Origin: SIRX01 sp965214475
GTDB taxonomy: Bacteria > Actinomycetota > Rubrobacteria > Rubrobacterales > Rubrobacteraceae
DNA length: 64,000 nt
Assembly: GCA_965214475.1 (NCBI GenBank)
Contig: OZ243953.1
Coordinates: 3,100,001 to 3,164,000 of the forward strand
Direction of reading: 5' to 3'
Each line of letters opens with the position of its first letter. The first letter of the stretch is position 1. A program made the position numbers and the translations under genes. Positions 50,195 through 59,074 of the stretch are shown here, in pieces. The notes beneath the pieces were generated by a model that did not search any database, was not told the DNA's origin, and was given only the letters and a program-made list of their open reading frames with translations.

Positions 50195-51223
50195 GTGCTC
50201 CGCGGCTCTACCGTCCGCGCGATAGTCGCTCTTTCGCTGAGCCTCGCGCTCGGCTTCGCCGGTCTCTACCTGGTAGCCGGGGCGGAGTTGTTCTGGATGG
50301 AGACCTACCGCATGAAGGACTTTGGGCCGTGGCTCTTGGTCGTCTGTGGGGCGGCTTTTCTTGCAGAGTGGCTGATGCCCGCCGTGAGGTTGCAACTCTT
50401 GGGTAGGAATCAGGGTGTCAGCATCTCGTACCCGTCGGCGTTGCTGGTGCATTTAGCCTCCGTCTTCGGGGCGCTCATTACGCCGGGCAACGCGGGCGGA
50501 GGACCGACAGCCGCCGTAGCACTGAACAGGATCGGGCTGCCTTTCGGCCGGAGCGTCGGGATCGTGCTGCAAGTCTTTATTCTGGACCTCTTCTTTTTTG
50601 CCTGGGTCGTTCCCCTTAGCCTGGTCTACCTGCTCATATCGGACACCGTCGAGCTACCGAACACCATTGAAGCCGTTGGCCTTGGAATGGCCGCCCTGGC
50701 ACTTGCCGGGGCAGTAGCGCTCGGACGTTACCCGCGCCCCGTAGTTGCTTTTCTTCTGGCGGTCTCGAAGTGGCGGGCTGTTCACAGGTTCGAGACCCGG
50801 ATACGCGGCGTCGCCCGCGACTACTACCGGAGCTCCAGGTCTTACGGGAGAACTCCCGCTTCTCTGAGGGTGGTGCTCAACACCGTTACCGCCGTACACT
50901 GGCTCGCCGCTTTCGTGTTGCTCTGGGGATTTCTGGAACTTTACGGCGTAGATCTCAGCCTCGCCGTTACGCTGGCCTTGCTGAACATCCTCACGTTGGT
51001 CTCGCAGTTTGTACCGACGCCCGGCGGTGCGGGGTTCGTAGAGGCCGCCGTGGGTTTGAGTGTGGGATCTTACGCGGTGAACGGCAGCGTGGCCGGGGCG
51101 TTGCTACTGTGGCGGGTTCTGGCCTTCAATATTATTTTCTTGATCGGTCCTTTTGCGGGCTGGCTGCTGTATCTGCGGGTGGGCGGTGAAGCCCGGAAGC
51201 CCGGGCAAAGAAAGCGTCTCTGA
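50195..51223 (+). CDS. lysylphosphatidylglycerol synthase TM region/UPF0104 membrane protein
   Basis: A 342-aa flippase-like membrane protein (AglD/LPG_synthase_TM). GTG 50195 follows the glycosyltransferase stop by one base. Seven or eight helices with the family signatures LITPGNAGGGPTAAVAL and QFVPTPGGAGFVEAAVGL. The soluble aminoacyltransferase domain of MprF is absent, so it is likely a lipid-linked substrate transporter or a partner of the glycosyltransferase. Its last 92 bases overlap the convergent SDR fusion gene. Confidence 0.87.
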   Translation: MLRGSTVRAIVALSLSLALGFAGLYLVAGAELFWMETYRMKDFGPWLLVVCGAAFLAEWLMPAVRLQLLGRNQGVSISYPSALLVHLASVFGALITPGNAGGGPTAAVALNRIGLPFGRSVGIVLQVFILDLFFFAWVVPLSLVYLLISDTVELPNTIEAVGLGMAALALAGAVALGRYPRPVVAFLLAVSKWRAVHRFETRIRGVARDYYRSSRSYGRTPASLRVVLNTVTAVHWLAAFVLLWGFLELYGVDLSLAVTLALLNILTLVSQFVPTPGGAGFVEAAVGLSVGSYAVNGSVAGALLLWRVLAFNIIFLIGPFAGWLLYLRVGGEARKPGQRKRL

Positions 51224-52985
51224 CAGGGGTTGGCAGGACGGACATGATCCTGGCCGGTATGGCGTCTAGGGTGCCGAGTCGCCGCGCCGGAGCCCGCCGC
51301 GCGAGGGCCGTTTTTGTAATGAACTCCGCGACCTTCTCCGGTTTCGTGGCGTTCGCCGTGCCCCACAGCGGGCTCTTCAGGAACGATTCCAGATAACCGT
51401 CCCAGCCGTCCGTACCGGTGGAGATCTTCTCTTTCAACAACCCTTGGGCCTTTTCGGCAAACGGCGTACTCATCGCGCCGGGTGCCACGACCACGACCTC
51501 TACGCCCCAGGGCTTGAGCTCCATCCGCAGCGCGTCGGAGAGCGCTTCCAGGGCGTACTTCGAAGCGGAATACGCTCCCATAAACGGCGTCACGATAAAC
51601 CCGTTCGTCGAGGTGACATTCAGGATGCGGCCCCAACCGCGCCGCCGCATCCCCGGCGCTACCGCCCGGGCCAGCTTCAAGGGCCCGTAAGCGTTCACGT
51701 CGAATTGGACCTGCACTTCCCCGAAGTTCTGGCGTTCCAGGGCGTCCGGTTTTGCCAGCCCCGCAATGTTGACCAACAAATCTACGGGACCACTTTCGGC
51801 TTCTATCTTCTCGATAGCTTCCACGATGCTCGCATCGGAAGTCACGTCTAGCGCGAGAGAGTGGACGCCCGGTAGTCCTTCCGGCGGTTCCAGGTCCGAC
51901 GCCCAAACAGTCACACCCGCCTTATTCAGTTTCATTGCCGTCTCTCGACCGAGGCCTCCCGCTGCACCCGTGACCAACGCTACGGAGGCGCGCTTCAACC
52001 GACCCGAACGCCGCAGCCAGGCCTCCGTCTCGCGCATACCTGTTTCCAGATCGAAGTCGGGCTCGAAGCCCAGGATGCGCCGGGCCTTCTCACCACTGAA
52101 AACCGCCCGGCTGGTCATGACGCCGACCATCTCCGAGACTACCTTCGGACGCCGTCCCAGGGCACGCTCGGCACGCTCGGCGGCCCGCGCTCCGCCGTGG
52201 GCCAGCGAGGCCGGTATTCGACGCAGGCTCTTTCCCGCCATTTTTGCGTAGAAGCCCAAGAATTCGTTCCAGGTTTCAGGCTCGTCGCCGACGTTGAAAA
52301 TCTCGCCGGCGGCCTCCTGGTTAAAGGCTGCCAGCTCGAAAGCCCGGGCCACGTCTTCGACGTATACTGGGTCTACCAGGTCTTCGCCGTCTCCGACCAC
52401 GATGGGCAGGCCTTTCGAGATGGAGTCGAAGGGGATTTCCGTCCATGAGGGAGATTCGGGACCGTAGATCATGGTCGGACGCAGGATCGTCAGCCCAACA
52501 CCTGCGCGTTTGGCCTCTCGCTGTGCCGCCCGCTCGCCCTCGATCTTGGTGTCCCCGTAAAGATCCCCGACGCTCCTGACCGGCGACTCTTCGGTAACGA
52601 CGCCCTCTTGGACCGGCCCGTACACTGCGATGCTGCTCGCTAGCAAGACCCGATCCGCGCCAGACTTCGCGGCGGCCCGTACCATGTTTTCCGTGCCGCC
52701 GACGTTCACCGCATAAGCGAGATCCTCTTCGAACGGCGATCCCATCCAGGCTGCCAGGTGAAAGACGTTACTACAGTCCCGGGTCAGTGCCTCTAGCGCC
52801 GTGACCTCTCGCACGTCGCCTGAAATCGGCTCCGCTCCCAGTTCACGCAACTGCTCTGCATCACTGTCTTTTCGGACTAGTGCCTTCACCCGGTGGCCGC
52901 TCTCCAACAAGCGTTTTGCGAGCGCTTTACCCAGGGAACCTCCCGCTCCTGTGATGGCTACCGTTGTAGAAGGGGTGTCTGTCAT
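51132..52985 (-). CDS. SDR-SDR fusion: extended NAD-dependent epimerase plus classical dehydrogenase
   Basis: A 617-aa protein with two short-chain dehydrogenase domains. N-terminal half (about 1-325) is an extended SDR: ITGAGGSLGKALAKRL, HLAAWMG, SSIAVYGP, LYGDTKIEGE (Tyr-x-x-x-Lys) and ILRPTMIYGP. C-terminal half (about 330-590) is classical: VTGAAGGLGRE, VNIAGL, NVTSTNGF and YSASKYALEAL. The tail (HRPPADTAASPQ) is unstructured. It starts four bases inside the glycosyltransferase gene (52982) and overlaps the convergent LPG-like gene by 92 bp. A two-step conversion of one substrate is the simplest idea, unproven. Confidence 0.87.
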   Translation of the reverse strand: MTDTPSTTVAITGAGGSLGKALAKRLLESGHRVKALVRKDSDAEQLRELGAEPISGDVREVTALEALTRDCSNVFHLAAWMGSPFEEDLAYAVNVGGTENMVRAAAKSGADRVLLASSIAVYGPVQEGVVTEESPVRSVGDLYGDTKIEGERAAQREAKRAGVGLTILRPTMIYGPESPSWTEIPFDSISKGLPIVVGDGEDLVDPVYVEDVARAFELAAFNQEAAGEIFNVGDEPETWNEFLGFYAKMAGKSLRRIPASLAHGGARAAERAERALGRRPKVVSEMVGVMTSRAVFSGEKARRILGFEPDFDLETGMRETEAWLRRSGRLKRASVALVTGAAGGLGRETAMKLNKAGVTVWASDLEPPEGLPGVHSLALDVTSDASIVEAIEKIEAESGPVDLLVNIAGLAKPDALERQNFGEVQVQFDVNAYGPLKLARAVAPGMRRRGWGRILNVTSTNGFIVTPFMGAYSASKYALEALSDALRMELKPWGVEVVVVAPGAMSTPFAEKAQGLLKEKISTGTDGWDGYLESFLKSPLWGTANATKPEKVAEFITKTALARRAPARRLGTLDAIPARIMSVLPTPVRDAFFARASGLHRPPADTAASPQKDRSRK

Positions 52986-54181
52986 AGTCCGATCCTTTCG
53001 AATAAGGTTTTGTGTCTTTTGGCGGATTCAATCCGGGAGGCTAGCAGAGAAGCGTAGATCTCTTCCAGCCTACGGCCGCTCTTCCGGACGTCGTGTGCCA
53101 GGGCCGCTCGTTCGGCGTTATCTTGGAGTTTCCGCAGCTCGTTTGGCTCGTTCAAAAGCCTATCTATCTCGCTTGCGGCCTCGTCCATCCGTCCGGTCTC
53201 GTAGCACACTCCGCAACGGGCATTCCGGACTATCTCGCAGACCGCGCTGGTGTCAGCCTGTAGCGCAACGACCGCGCATTGATGGGCCATTGCCTCCAGC
53301 GTAGCGATGCTTTGTAGCTCGGTCGGGGAAGGCATCAAGAACAGGTCTCCGGCGGTCAGGAGATCATGCTTGTCCCGACCGGAGACGTAGCCCAAAAACC
53401 GTACTGCGTTTTTCACTCCCAGTTCTGCGGCTCTTCGCTCCAGCTTGCGGCGTAGTGGACCATCTCCCGCCACTACGAGCCGGGCGTCTTTCCGCAAACG
53501 GGCTAGGGCGGCCACAATCTCCAATAAGTCCTGGGGGCGTTTCTCTTCCGAAAGCCGGCTTAGATAGACGAGCAGAAACTGTCTACCAGAGAGCAGACTA
53601 TCCCTTAGGCGTGAGATCCTCCGCGGCCCGGTCGGGTCCGGTTCGGGCAACCGAATACCGTTTGACACAACGTGCACCGGGTGTGGTGTGTAGCGGCGCG
53701 AGATCCGGGCCGCAAACTCCGTCGGAGCCACCAGACAATCCGGTTGGCGGTAGAGACATCCGTACCAACGCTGGAGCCCCGCGGTAACCAGAGGGCGCAA
53801 TTTATCAAAATGGAGCGTCGCGCTCTCCTCTTGCGTGTGGAAACCCATCACGGTTGGGATGCCCCGACGCCGGGCGAGCCGCAACGTCCGCAGGGCCAGC
53901 GGCGTCGGAGTGTTGATCTGTGCTACCTCGGCCCATTCGAGAAGGCCTTGTATATGCTTCCGGACGGGTGAAGCTAGTTGCGTCTGCTTGCCTCCGGGGC
54001 GCCAGACCGGTAGACGTTCGAGTTGAACTCCTGGCGGCGGTTTGGTCGGCGACTTCTCTTTTCCGGTAAGGACTCGTACCTCGTGCCCGAGTTCCAGCAG
54101 AGCTTCAATGTGGCCCTCCGAAGCAGCGGCTTGGCCGCCGAAACCAGGATAGAGGTCGTCGGCGACGAGCGCTATTCGCAC
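52982..54181 (-). CDS. glycosyltransferase family 4
   Basis: A 399-aa GT-B retaining glycosyltransferase: N-terminal VADDLYPGFGGQAAASEGHIE, FHTQEESATLHFDKLR, VVSNGIRLPEPD, the LVYLSRLSEEKRPQDLLE strand, VVAGDGPLRRKLE, and the nucleotide-sugar motif LFLMPSPTELQSIATLEAMA (E-x7-E). The pattern fits the group that adds mannose or glucose to phosphatidylinositol or diacylglycerol. Overlaps the SDR fusion by four bases. With the genes at 49024-51223 it suggests glycolipid or envelope polysaccharide synthesis. Confidence 0.9.
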   Translation of the reverse strand: MRIALVADDLYPGFGGQAAASEGHIEALLELGHEVRVLTGKEKSPTKPPPGVQLERLPVWRPGGKQTQLASPVRKHIQGLLEWAEVAQINTPTPLALRTLRLARRRGIPTVMGFHTQEESATLHFDKLRPLVTAGLQRWYGCLYRQPDCLVAPTEFAARISRRYTPHPVHVVSNGIRLPEPDPTGPRRISRLRDSLLSGRQFLLVYLSRLSEEKRPQDLLEIVAALARLRKDARLVVAGDGPLRRKLERRAAELGVKNAVRFLGYVSGRDKHDLLTAGDLFLMPSPTELQSIATLEAMAHQCAVVALQADTSAVCEIVRNARCGVCYETGRMDEAASEIDRLLNEPNELRKLQDNAERAALAHDVRKSGRRLEEIYASLLASRIESAKRHKTLFERIGL

Positions 54182-54383
54182 ACGAGTTTTCCACGATTCA
54201 GATTGAAGAGTCTACGCCTCCTGGTTGCCGGACAGAAGACTACACCAGATGTCCGAGCAAGGTGGAACTCTTTAACGGCGACCACCTTTTGGGTTTGTTA
54301 AACTTCGGCCTATGGATGGAGCTTCAAGCTTTGTTTGATAGGGACATTACCGGGGTGTGCCCGGAAAGGGTGAAGGGAAAAGC

Positions 54384-55982
54384 ATGGATTTAGCTGTTCG
54401 TCAGATGACGCTGGAACGTTTCGGCTTGACACATCTCGGGGCGGTACACGAAAACCTGCCGTCGCCACGCCTCGTAGAGGCCGCCGTGCGCCGTCGGGAA
54501 GGTATGATCTCTAACTCTGGTGCCCTGGTCGCCAAGACCGGCAAACGCACCGGACGCTCTCCCAAAGACCGTTTCATCGTGGAGAACGAGGCCACCCGTG
54601 ACACTGTAGCCTGGGGAAACGTAAACAAACCGTTCTCCTCAGCGTCCTTCGATAAACTGCTTCAGGAGGCGGGATCATACCTGGAGAACCTCGATGAAAT
54701 TTACGTGGTAGACGCGTACGCTGGGGCGGACCCCCGCTACCGGCTCAACGTGCAGGTGGTGTGCGAATTTGCCTGGCAAGCGCTCTTCGCCCGCCAACTC
54801 TTCCGCCGTCCCGACCGGGAAGAGTTCGAAGACTTCCAGCCGGAGTGGACCGTAATGAGCGTGCCGGGTTTCCTGGCCGAACCCGAAGAGCACGCAACCG
54901 CCTCCGAAACTTTTGTCGGCCTGGACTTCGAGCGCAAGCTCGTGCTCATCTGCGGCACGAGGTACGCCGGGGAGATCAAGAAATCCATCTTTACCGTAAT
55001 GAACTTCGTACTGCCAACCGAACATGACGTGCTGCCGATGCACTGCTCGGCCAACATCGGTAAAGACGACGACGTCGCTTTGTTCTTCGGGCTTTCGGGC
55101 ACGGGTAAGACCACACTCTCCGCGGATAACGAGCGCGCCCTGATCGGGGACGACGAGCATGGCTGGACGGACACCGGCGTCTTCAATTTCGAGGGCGGCT
55201 GCTATGCCAAGACTATAGACCTGAGCCCCGAGGAAGAACCCCAGATCTACAACGCCATCCGCTTTGGCTCCGTGCTCGAAAACGTCGGCATGGACCGCAA
55301 AACCCGCGACGAAGACTACACAGACAACGCCCTCACCGAGAACACCCGCGTCGCCTACCCCCTGGAGTACATAGAGAACTCCGTCCCCGACGGCCAGGGC
55401 GGCCACCCGAGTGCCGTACTTTTCCTGACCGCCGATGCCTTCGGGGTGCTACCACCGATAAGTGCCTTAACTCCCGAACAGGCCGCCTACTACTTCCTCT
55501 CCGGCTACACCGCAAAGCTCGCCGGGACCGAAGCCGATATGGAAGCAGATGTAGAAGCCACCTTCTCGGCCTGCTTCGGAGCGCCGTTTCTGCCGCTGCC
55601 CGCCACGACCTACGCTACGATGCTCTCCGACCGGCTCCGGGATCACGGCACGCGCTGCTACCTCATCAACACCGGCTGGTCCGGCGGCGCCTACGGCCTC
55701 GGGAGCCGCATAGACTTAAAGGCTACCCGCGAGATGGTGCGGGCGGGGATCGAAGGCAAGCTCGATAATGTCGAAACCATCAAAGACCCTTTCTTTGCCC
55801 TCAACGTCCCCCAAGAGGTGCCGGGCGTACCGACCGAAATTCTGAACCCCCGTGAGACCTGGGAAGACAAAGAAGCCTACGATGAGAAGGCTCAGAAGCT
55901 CGCCGACCTCTTCAAAGAGAACTTCACCAAGTTCGAGTCCGAGGTCTCGGAAGAAGTTAGGAAAGCCGGGCCGCATAGCTAG
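54384..55982 (+). CDS. pckA: phosphoenolpyruvate carboxykinase (ATP)
   Basis: Converts oxaloacetate and ATP to PEP, the entry to gluconeogenesis. The 532-aa protein starts at ATG 54384 (AAGGG upstream). Kinase-1 motif is GLSGTGKTTLS (P-loop), kinase-2 LIGDDEHGWTD, the PEPCK-specific MHCSANIG, RTGRSPKDRF substrate loop and NTGWSGGAYG are all present. It is the ATP-dependent form. Stands alone in a divergent pair with the family-4 glycosyltransferase. Confidence 0.97.
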   Translation: MDLAVRQMTLERFGLTHLGAVHENLPSPRLVEAAVRRREGMISNSGALVAKTGKRTGRSPKDRFIVENEATRDTVAWGNVNKPFSSASFDKLLQEAGSYLENLDEIYVVDAYAGADPRYRLNVQVVCEFAWQALFARQLFRRPDREEFEDFQPEWTVMSVPGFLAEPEEHATASETFVGLDFERKLVLICGTRYAGEIKKSIFTVMNFVLPTEHDVLPMHCSANIGKDDDVALFFGLSGTGKTTLSADNERALIGDDEHGWTDTGVFNFEGGCYAKTIDLSPEEEPQIYNAIRFGSVLENVGMDRKTRDEDYTDNALTENTRVAYPLEYIENSVPDGQGGHPSAVLFLTADAFGVLPPISALTPEQAAYYFLSGYTAKLAGTEADMEADVEATFSACFGAPFLPLPATTYATMLSDRLRDHGTRCYLINTGWSGGAYGLGSRIDLKATREMVRAGIEGKLDNVETIKDPFFALNVPQEVPGVPTEILNPRETWEDKEAYDEKAQKLADLFKENFTKFESEVSEEVRKAGPHS

Positions 55983-56017
55983 CTGTGCGGTAGCTTAGGA
56001 GCCTACTATCCTGCGTG

Positions 56018-56356
56018 ATGATGGATAACTCTAGGACAGGACATTCCTGGCTGGGTATAACCTCGTTCATCCTGGCTCTGGTTCCAGGTCTAGCCTTTGT
56101 GGCCCTCGTGCTGCTATTTGTGATCCAGGAGAGGATCTCTTCTCAGTACCAAGACTATGCAGCGGGATGGGGTGTACTCACCCTTATGCTGGTACTAATG
56201 ATCGCACTGTCAGAGGTCACTGCGCTGGTGCTTGGGATCGCAGGAGCACTCCAACGACGGCGCAAGAGGTTGTTTGCGTTCTTGGGAATAGCAAGCTGCC
56301 TCCTGGTACTGGTGTTCGGCTACATCCAGGACGTAATACTTCCGGCCTGGATTTAG
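56018..56356 (+). CDS. small DUF4190-like membrane protein
   Basis: A 112-aa protein with three helices: TSFILALVPGLAFVALVLLF, VLTLMLVLMIALSEVTALVL and AFLGIASCLLVLVFGY. The GITSFILALVP start and the LGIAGALQRRRKRLFAFLGI segment resemble DUF4190. Starts at one of two adjacent ATG codons (56018/56021). Function unknown. Confidence 0.6.
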   Translation: MMDNSRTGHSWLGITSFILALVPGLAFVALVLLFVIQERISSQYQDYAAGWGVLTLMLVLMIALSEVTALVLGIAGALQRRRKRLFAFLGIASCLLVLVFGYIQDVILPAWI

Positions 56357-56417
56357 GGTGCGCCAAAAGCTTCTGTTCAGTCTCGGAAGCGGGTCGAGTT
56401 GCGTAAAGGTGGGATCG

Positions 56418-57419
56418 TTAGAGACCCAGGTGCGGGGCGAGTAGCTCTTCCAAGGAAGCGCCAGTCTCCTCGACGACGGAGAGCCCGACCATCAGCAACA
56501 GGCGCGCTTTCTGTCCGCTGAGGCTGCCGCCGAAGATAGCGCCGGCCTCGCGCAAGTCATAGCCTCCTCCGTTGCCGTAGATCGGGGCCGCCCGGCCTTC
56601 CGGGCAGCGAGATACGACTACAACGGGCACGCCGTCCCTCATTGATGTTTGAACTTCTTCGAGAACTTCGTGATTGGCGTTTCCGATGCCAAACGCTCCC
56701 AAGACAATGCCGGCGGCTCCCGACTCTCGGGCGGCTCGAAGGAAAGCTCCGTCCATGCCCGCCACGAGCTTCACGAGGTCTACGCGAGAAAGGACCGAAG
56801 GTTCATGCGTCAGGTTAGCCGGTCGGGTGCGCCGATGAAAGACATACACACCTTCGTCGGTGACGACTCCAGCAGGACCGTAGCCGGGGGAGGCGAAGGC
56901 CCGTGAGTCGGTGGTGTGGACCTTTGTGGCTTCGCGGGCTCCCTCGATGCTGCCACCCATCACGATGACGGCCCCCAGGTCTCTGGACGCGGGATTCGCT
57001 GCGACGCGGACGGCGTCGCGGAGGTTACGGGGGCCATCTGTGTCGGGTTCGGCGGCGTTGCGTTGCGCCCCGGTAAAGACGACGGGTTTGTCCCCGGCGT
57101 ACAAGAGGTCGGTGACGTAGGCGGTTTCTTCCATTGTGTCGGTGCCGTGGGTGACTACGAAACCCGCTACCTCAGGTTCTGAGTCCAGTTCCCGTACTCG
57201 CCGCGCAACCTCCAGCATGTTTTCGGGCGTCATGAGGTAGCCTCCGATCTTGAACAGGTCTTCCACCCGCACTTCAGCTACTTCTTTGAGTCCCGGCACC
57301 GCGGAGAGCAGTTCTTCGCCACTCGTCGCGGCCACCACACCGCCAGAGGGATCCGGCCTGGAGGCTATAGTCCCGCCGGTGGTGAGGACCACTACCTTAG
57401 GATTGTTTCGGTTATCCAT
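56418..57419 (-). CDS. asparaginase
   Basis: Hydrolyses asparagine to aspartate and ammonia. The 333-aa protein starts at ATG 57419 (GGGGGAAGT upstream); a longer frame to 57551 has no site and would overlap the EamA region. Catalytic Thr is in VVLTTGGTIASRPD, the second Thr/Asp pair in THGTDTMEETAY, and Lys/Asp follow in PVVFTGAQR. No signal peptide, so a cytoplasmic type-I-like enzyme. The VYVFHRRTRPANLTH and AGIVLGAFGIGN segments fit the family. Confidence 0.92.
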   Translation of the reverse strand: MDNRNNPKVVVLTTGGTIASRPDPSGGVVAATSGEELLSAVPGLKEVAEVRVEDLFKIGGYLMTPENMLEVARRVRELDSEPEVAGFVVTHGTDTMEETAYVTDLLYAGDKPVVFTGAQRNAAEPDTDGPRNLRDAVRVAANPASRDLGAVIVMGGSIEGAREATKVHTTDSRAFASPGYGPAGVVTDEGVYVFHRRTRPANLTHEPSVLSRVDLVKLVAGMDGAFLRAARESGAAGIVLGAFGIGNANHEVLEEVQTSMRDGVPVVVVSRCPEGRAAPIYGNGGGYDLREAGAIFGGSLSGQKARLLLMVGLSVVEETGASLEELLAPHLGL

Positions 57420-57530
57420 ACTTCCCCCTGTCTCTCTCCTGTTCGCCGCGGATTGTACCAACCGGCGTAGACTGAGAACGTCTTGAGCAGTATGCTCTGA
57501 GGGCTTTGACGAAATTGCAGGAGAGTTGAG

Positions 57531-58463
57531 ATTCTGAAAGCTCCGCCGCATTCTTTCCTGATCCTGGCGACCCTGCTTTGGGCCGGCAACTTTGTTGTCG
57601 GAGGACCGCTTGCGGAGGTGCTGCCGCCGTTCGGATTGAACTTCCTGCGGTGGTGCGTGGCCTGTGTGCTGCTCGTGCCCCTGGCGCTGTGGTACGAAGG
57701 AACCACTTTTATTCGGCCCGCGCTCCGAATGTGGCGTTCGTTGCTGGTCATGGCGGTAACCGGGGTTTTTCTCTTTAATTCGCTCGTGTATTTGGCGCTT
57801 ACGGAGACTACGAGCATCAACGCCTCCCTTATAAACGGTACCACCCCGATACTGACGCTTTTTGTCGCCGCAGCCATCGGTGGAGGTTTGCCGACGGGAG
57901 TCCGGCTCTTCGGTTCGGTACTCTGCCTTGCTGGCGTCGCCTGGGTAGTCTCTAGAGGATCTCTCGAAACCCTCGCGAGCCTCTCGCTCAACCGGGGTGA
58001 CCTTTTGATGCTGGTGGCTGCTGTGTGTTGGGCTTTCTATACCGTGCTCGGGGGGAACGTGACGCGGGAGATCTCACCGCTCGCCGCCACTACCGTGAGC
58101 GCGGTCATGGCCCTGCCGTTTCTAGGGGCTTTCGGGGGATACGATCTTCTGACAAGTCCGGTAGGGGATATATCCGTGGCCGTCGTCTCCGGTCTTCTCT
58201 ACATTGGTGTCGGAGCCTCTATCGTCGCCTTTCTCGCGTGGAATGTGGGGATCAAGCGGATAGGTGCCGCAAGGGGGGCTATTTTCTTGAACCTGATCCC
58301 CATGATCACGGCGGCCATAGCCGTGCCCGTTCTGGGCGAAAGCCTGGTGATCGCCCAGCTCGTGGGAGGTCTGCTCGTTTTTACGGGCGTTGCCATCGTC
58401 TCCCGTTCCGGAGACGGTAAACCTTCGGTAAACCCGCCACCCGCCGGCACACCGCCTGGGTAA
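57531..58463 (+). CDS. EamA/DMT-family transporter with an apparent ATT start
   Basis: Drug/metabolite-type exporter, 310 aa, ten helices as two five-helix EamA repeats. The first canonical start in frame (GTG 57618) would delete TM1. Upstream codons up to ATT 57531 encode ILKAPPHSFLILATLLWAGN followed by FVVGG, the textbook EamA start, and AGGAGAG (57519-57525) is correctly spaced from that ATT; the nearest stop is TGA 57507. No ATG/GTG/TTG lies between. So translation probably starts at ATT (or a mis-called ATG). Substrate unknown. Confidence 0.82.
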   Translation: MLKAPPHSFLILATLLWAGNFVVGGPLAEVLPPFGLNFLRWCVACVLLVPLALWYEGTTFIRPALRMWRSLLVMAVTGVFLFNSLVYLALTETTSINASLINGTTPILTLFVAAAIGGGLPTGVRLFGSVLCLAGVAWVVSRGSLETLASLSLNRGDLLMLVAAVCWAFYTVLGGNVTREISPLAATTVSAVMALPFLGAFGGYDLLTSPVGDISVAVVSGLLYIGVGASIVAFLAWNVGIKRIGAARGAIFLNLIPMITAAIAVPVLGESLVIAQLVGGLLVFTGVAIVSRSGDGKPSVNPPPAGTPPG

Positions 58464-58516
58464 ACCGACTGTAGAATGGGTAGAACCAAAGTGTTGTCGA
58501 GAAAGTCAGGAGAACC

Positions 58517-58861
58517 GTGTCGGAAGATAAGAGCGTAAAGAAAGTAAGCTCCGAACACTCACCGAAGGGTGAGATGGGACAAAAATACCTCGCGACCGGA
58601 AAGTCGGTCTCGATGCGGCTCTGGGAAAAGGAAGAACCCGGAGAGCCCAAGCCCGAAGAGAGTCGAGAGTACGAGACCGTCGGCTACGTAATCGAAGGCT
58701 GGGCCGAGTTGCATCTGGAGGGTCAGAAAGTCCTGTTGGAGCCCGGCGACTCGTGGGTCGTGCCCAAGGGGGCTTCGCACACGTACGAGATCCAGGAGGC
58801 TTTTACCGCCGTCGAGGCGACCAGCCCGCCCGCCGAAGTCCACGATCGAGACGAACCGTAA
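58517..58861 (+). CDS. cupin-domain protein
   Basis: A 114-aa single-cupin protein. Start GTG 58517. The second cupin motif is recognisable (LLEPGDSWVVPKGASHTYEI), while motif 1 reads YETVGYVIEGWAELHLEG with no His pair, so metal binding would rest on one His only. Such small cupins are often sugar- or ligand-binding rather than catalytic. Followed 46 nt later by a tiny membrane-peptide gene. Confidence 0.8.
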   Translation: MSEDKSVKKVSSEHSPKGEMGQKYLATGKSVSMRLWEKEEPGEPKPEESREYETVGYVIEGWAELHLEGQKVLLEPGDSWVVPKGASHTYEIQEAFTAVEATSPPAEVHDRDEP

Positions 58862-58895
58862 AAGTCCGATCACTGATGGAGGATGCCCGAATTAC

Positions 58896-58901
58896 TATAC
58901 T
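58896..58901 (+). promoter_or_regulatory. -10 element, leaderless transcript for the 28-aa peptide
   Basis: TATACT ends six bases before GTG 58908; the transcript should start at the start codon. A weak CTGATG hexamer is 17 nt upstream. Confidence 0.55.
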
Positions 58902-58907
58902 GCGCCC

Positions 58908-58994
58908 GTGAAGATCGACCGAATACTCATATCTCTGGGTGTCCTATTGCTGGTGATCGGGCTTGTTCTGGCCGTCATTACCGTCCTCTTTTGA
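58908..58994 (+). CDS. 28-aa single-helix membrane peptide
   Basis: Reading from GTG 58908: a short basic-acidic start (KIDRIL) and one hydrophobic helix (SLGVLLLVIGLVLAVITVLF), then TGA. It has no ribosome-binding site, but a TATACT ends six bases before it, matching leaderless expression seen for other regulators in this window. The frame is short enough to be missed by most callers, so I support it by the -10 placement and the clean N-to-C helix design. It may regulate or stabilise a membrane partner. Confidence 0.55.
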   Translation: MKIDRILISLGVLLLVIGLVLAVITVLF

Positions 58995-59074
58995 CCGCTC
59001 ATTCAACCGGGCGACCGACAGAGCTTTTCGGCCGGACCGGTCACCATACGGAACACGATGACAGAGGAGGGACT

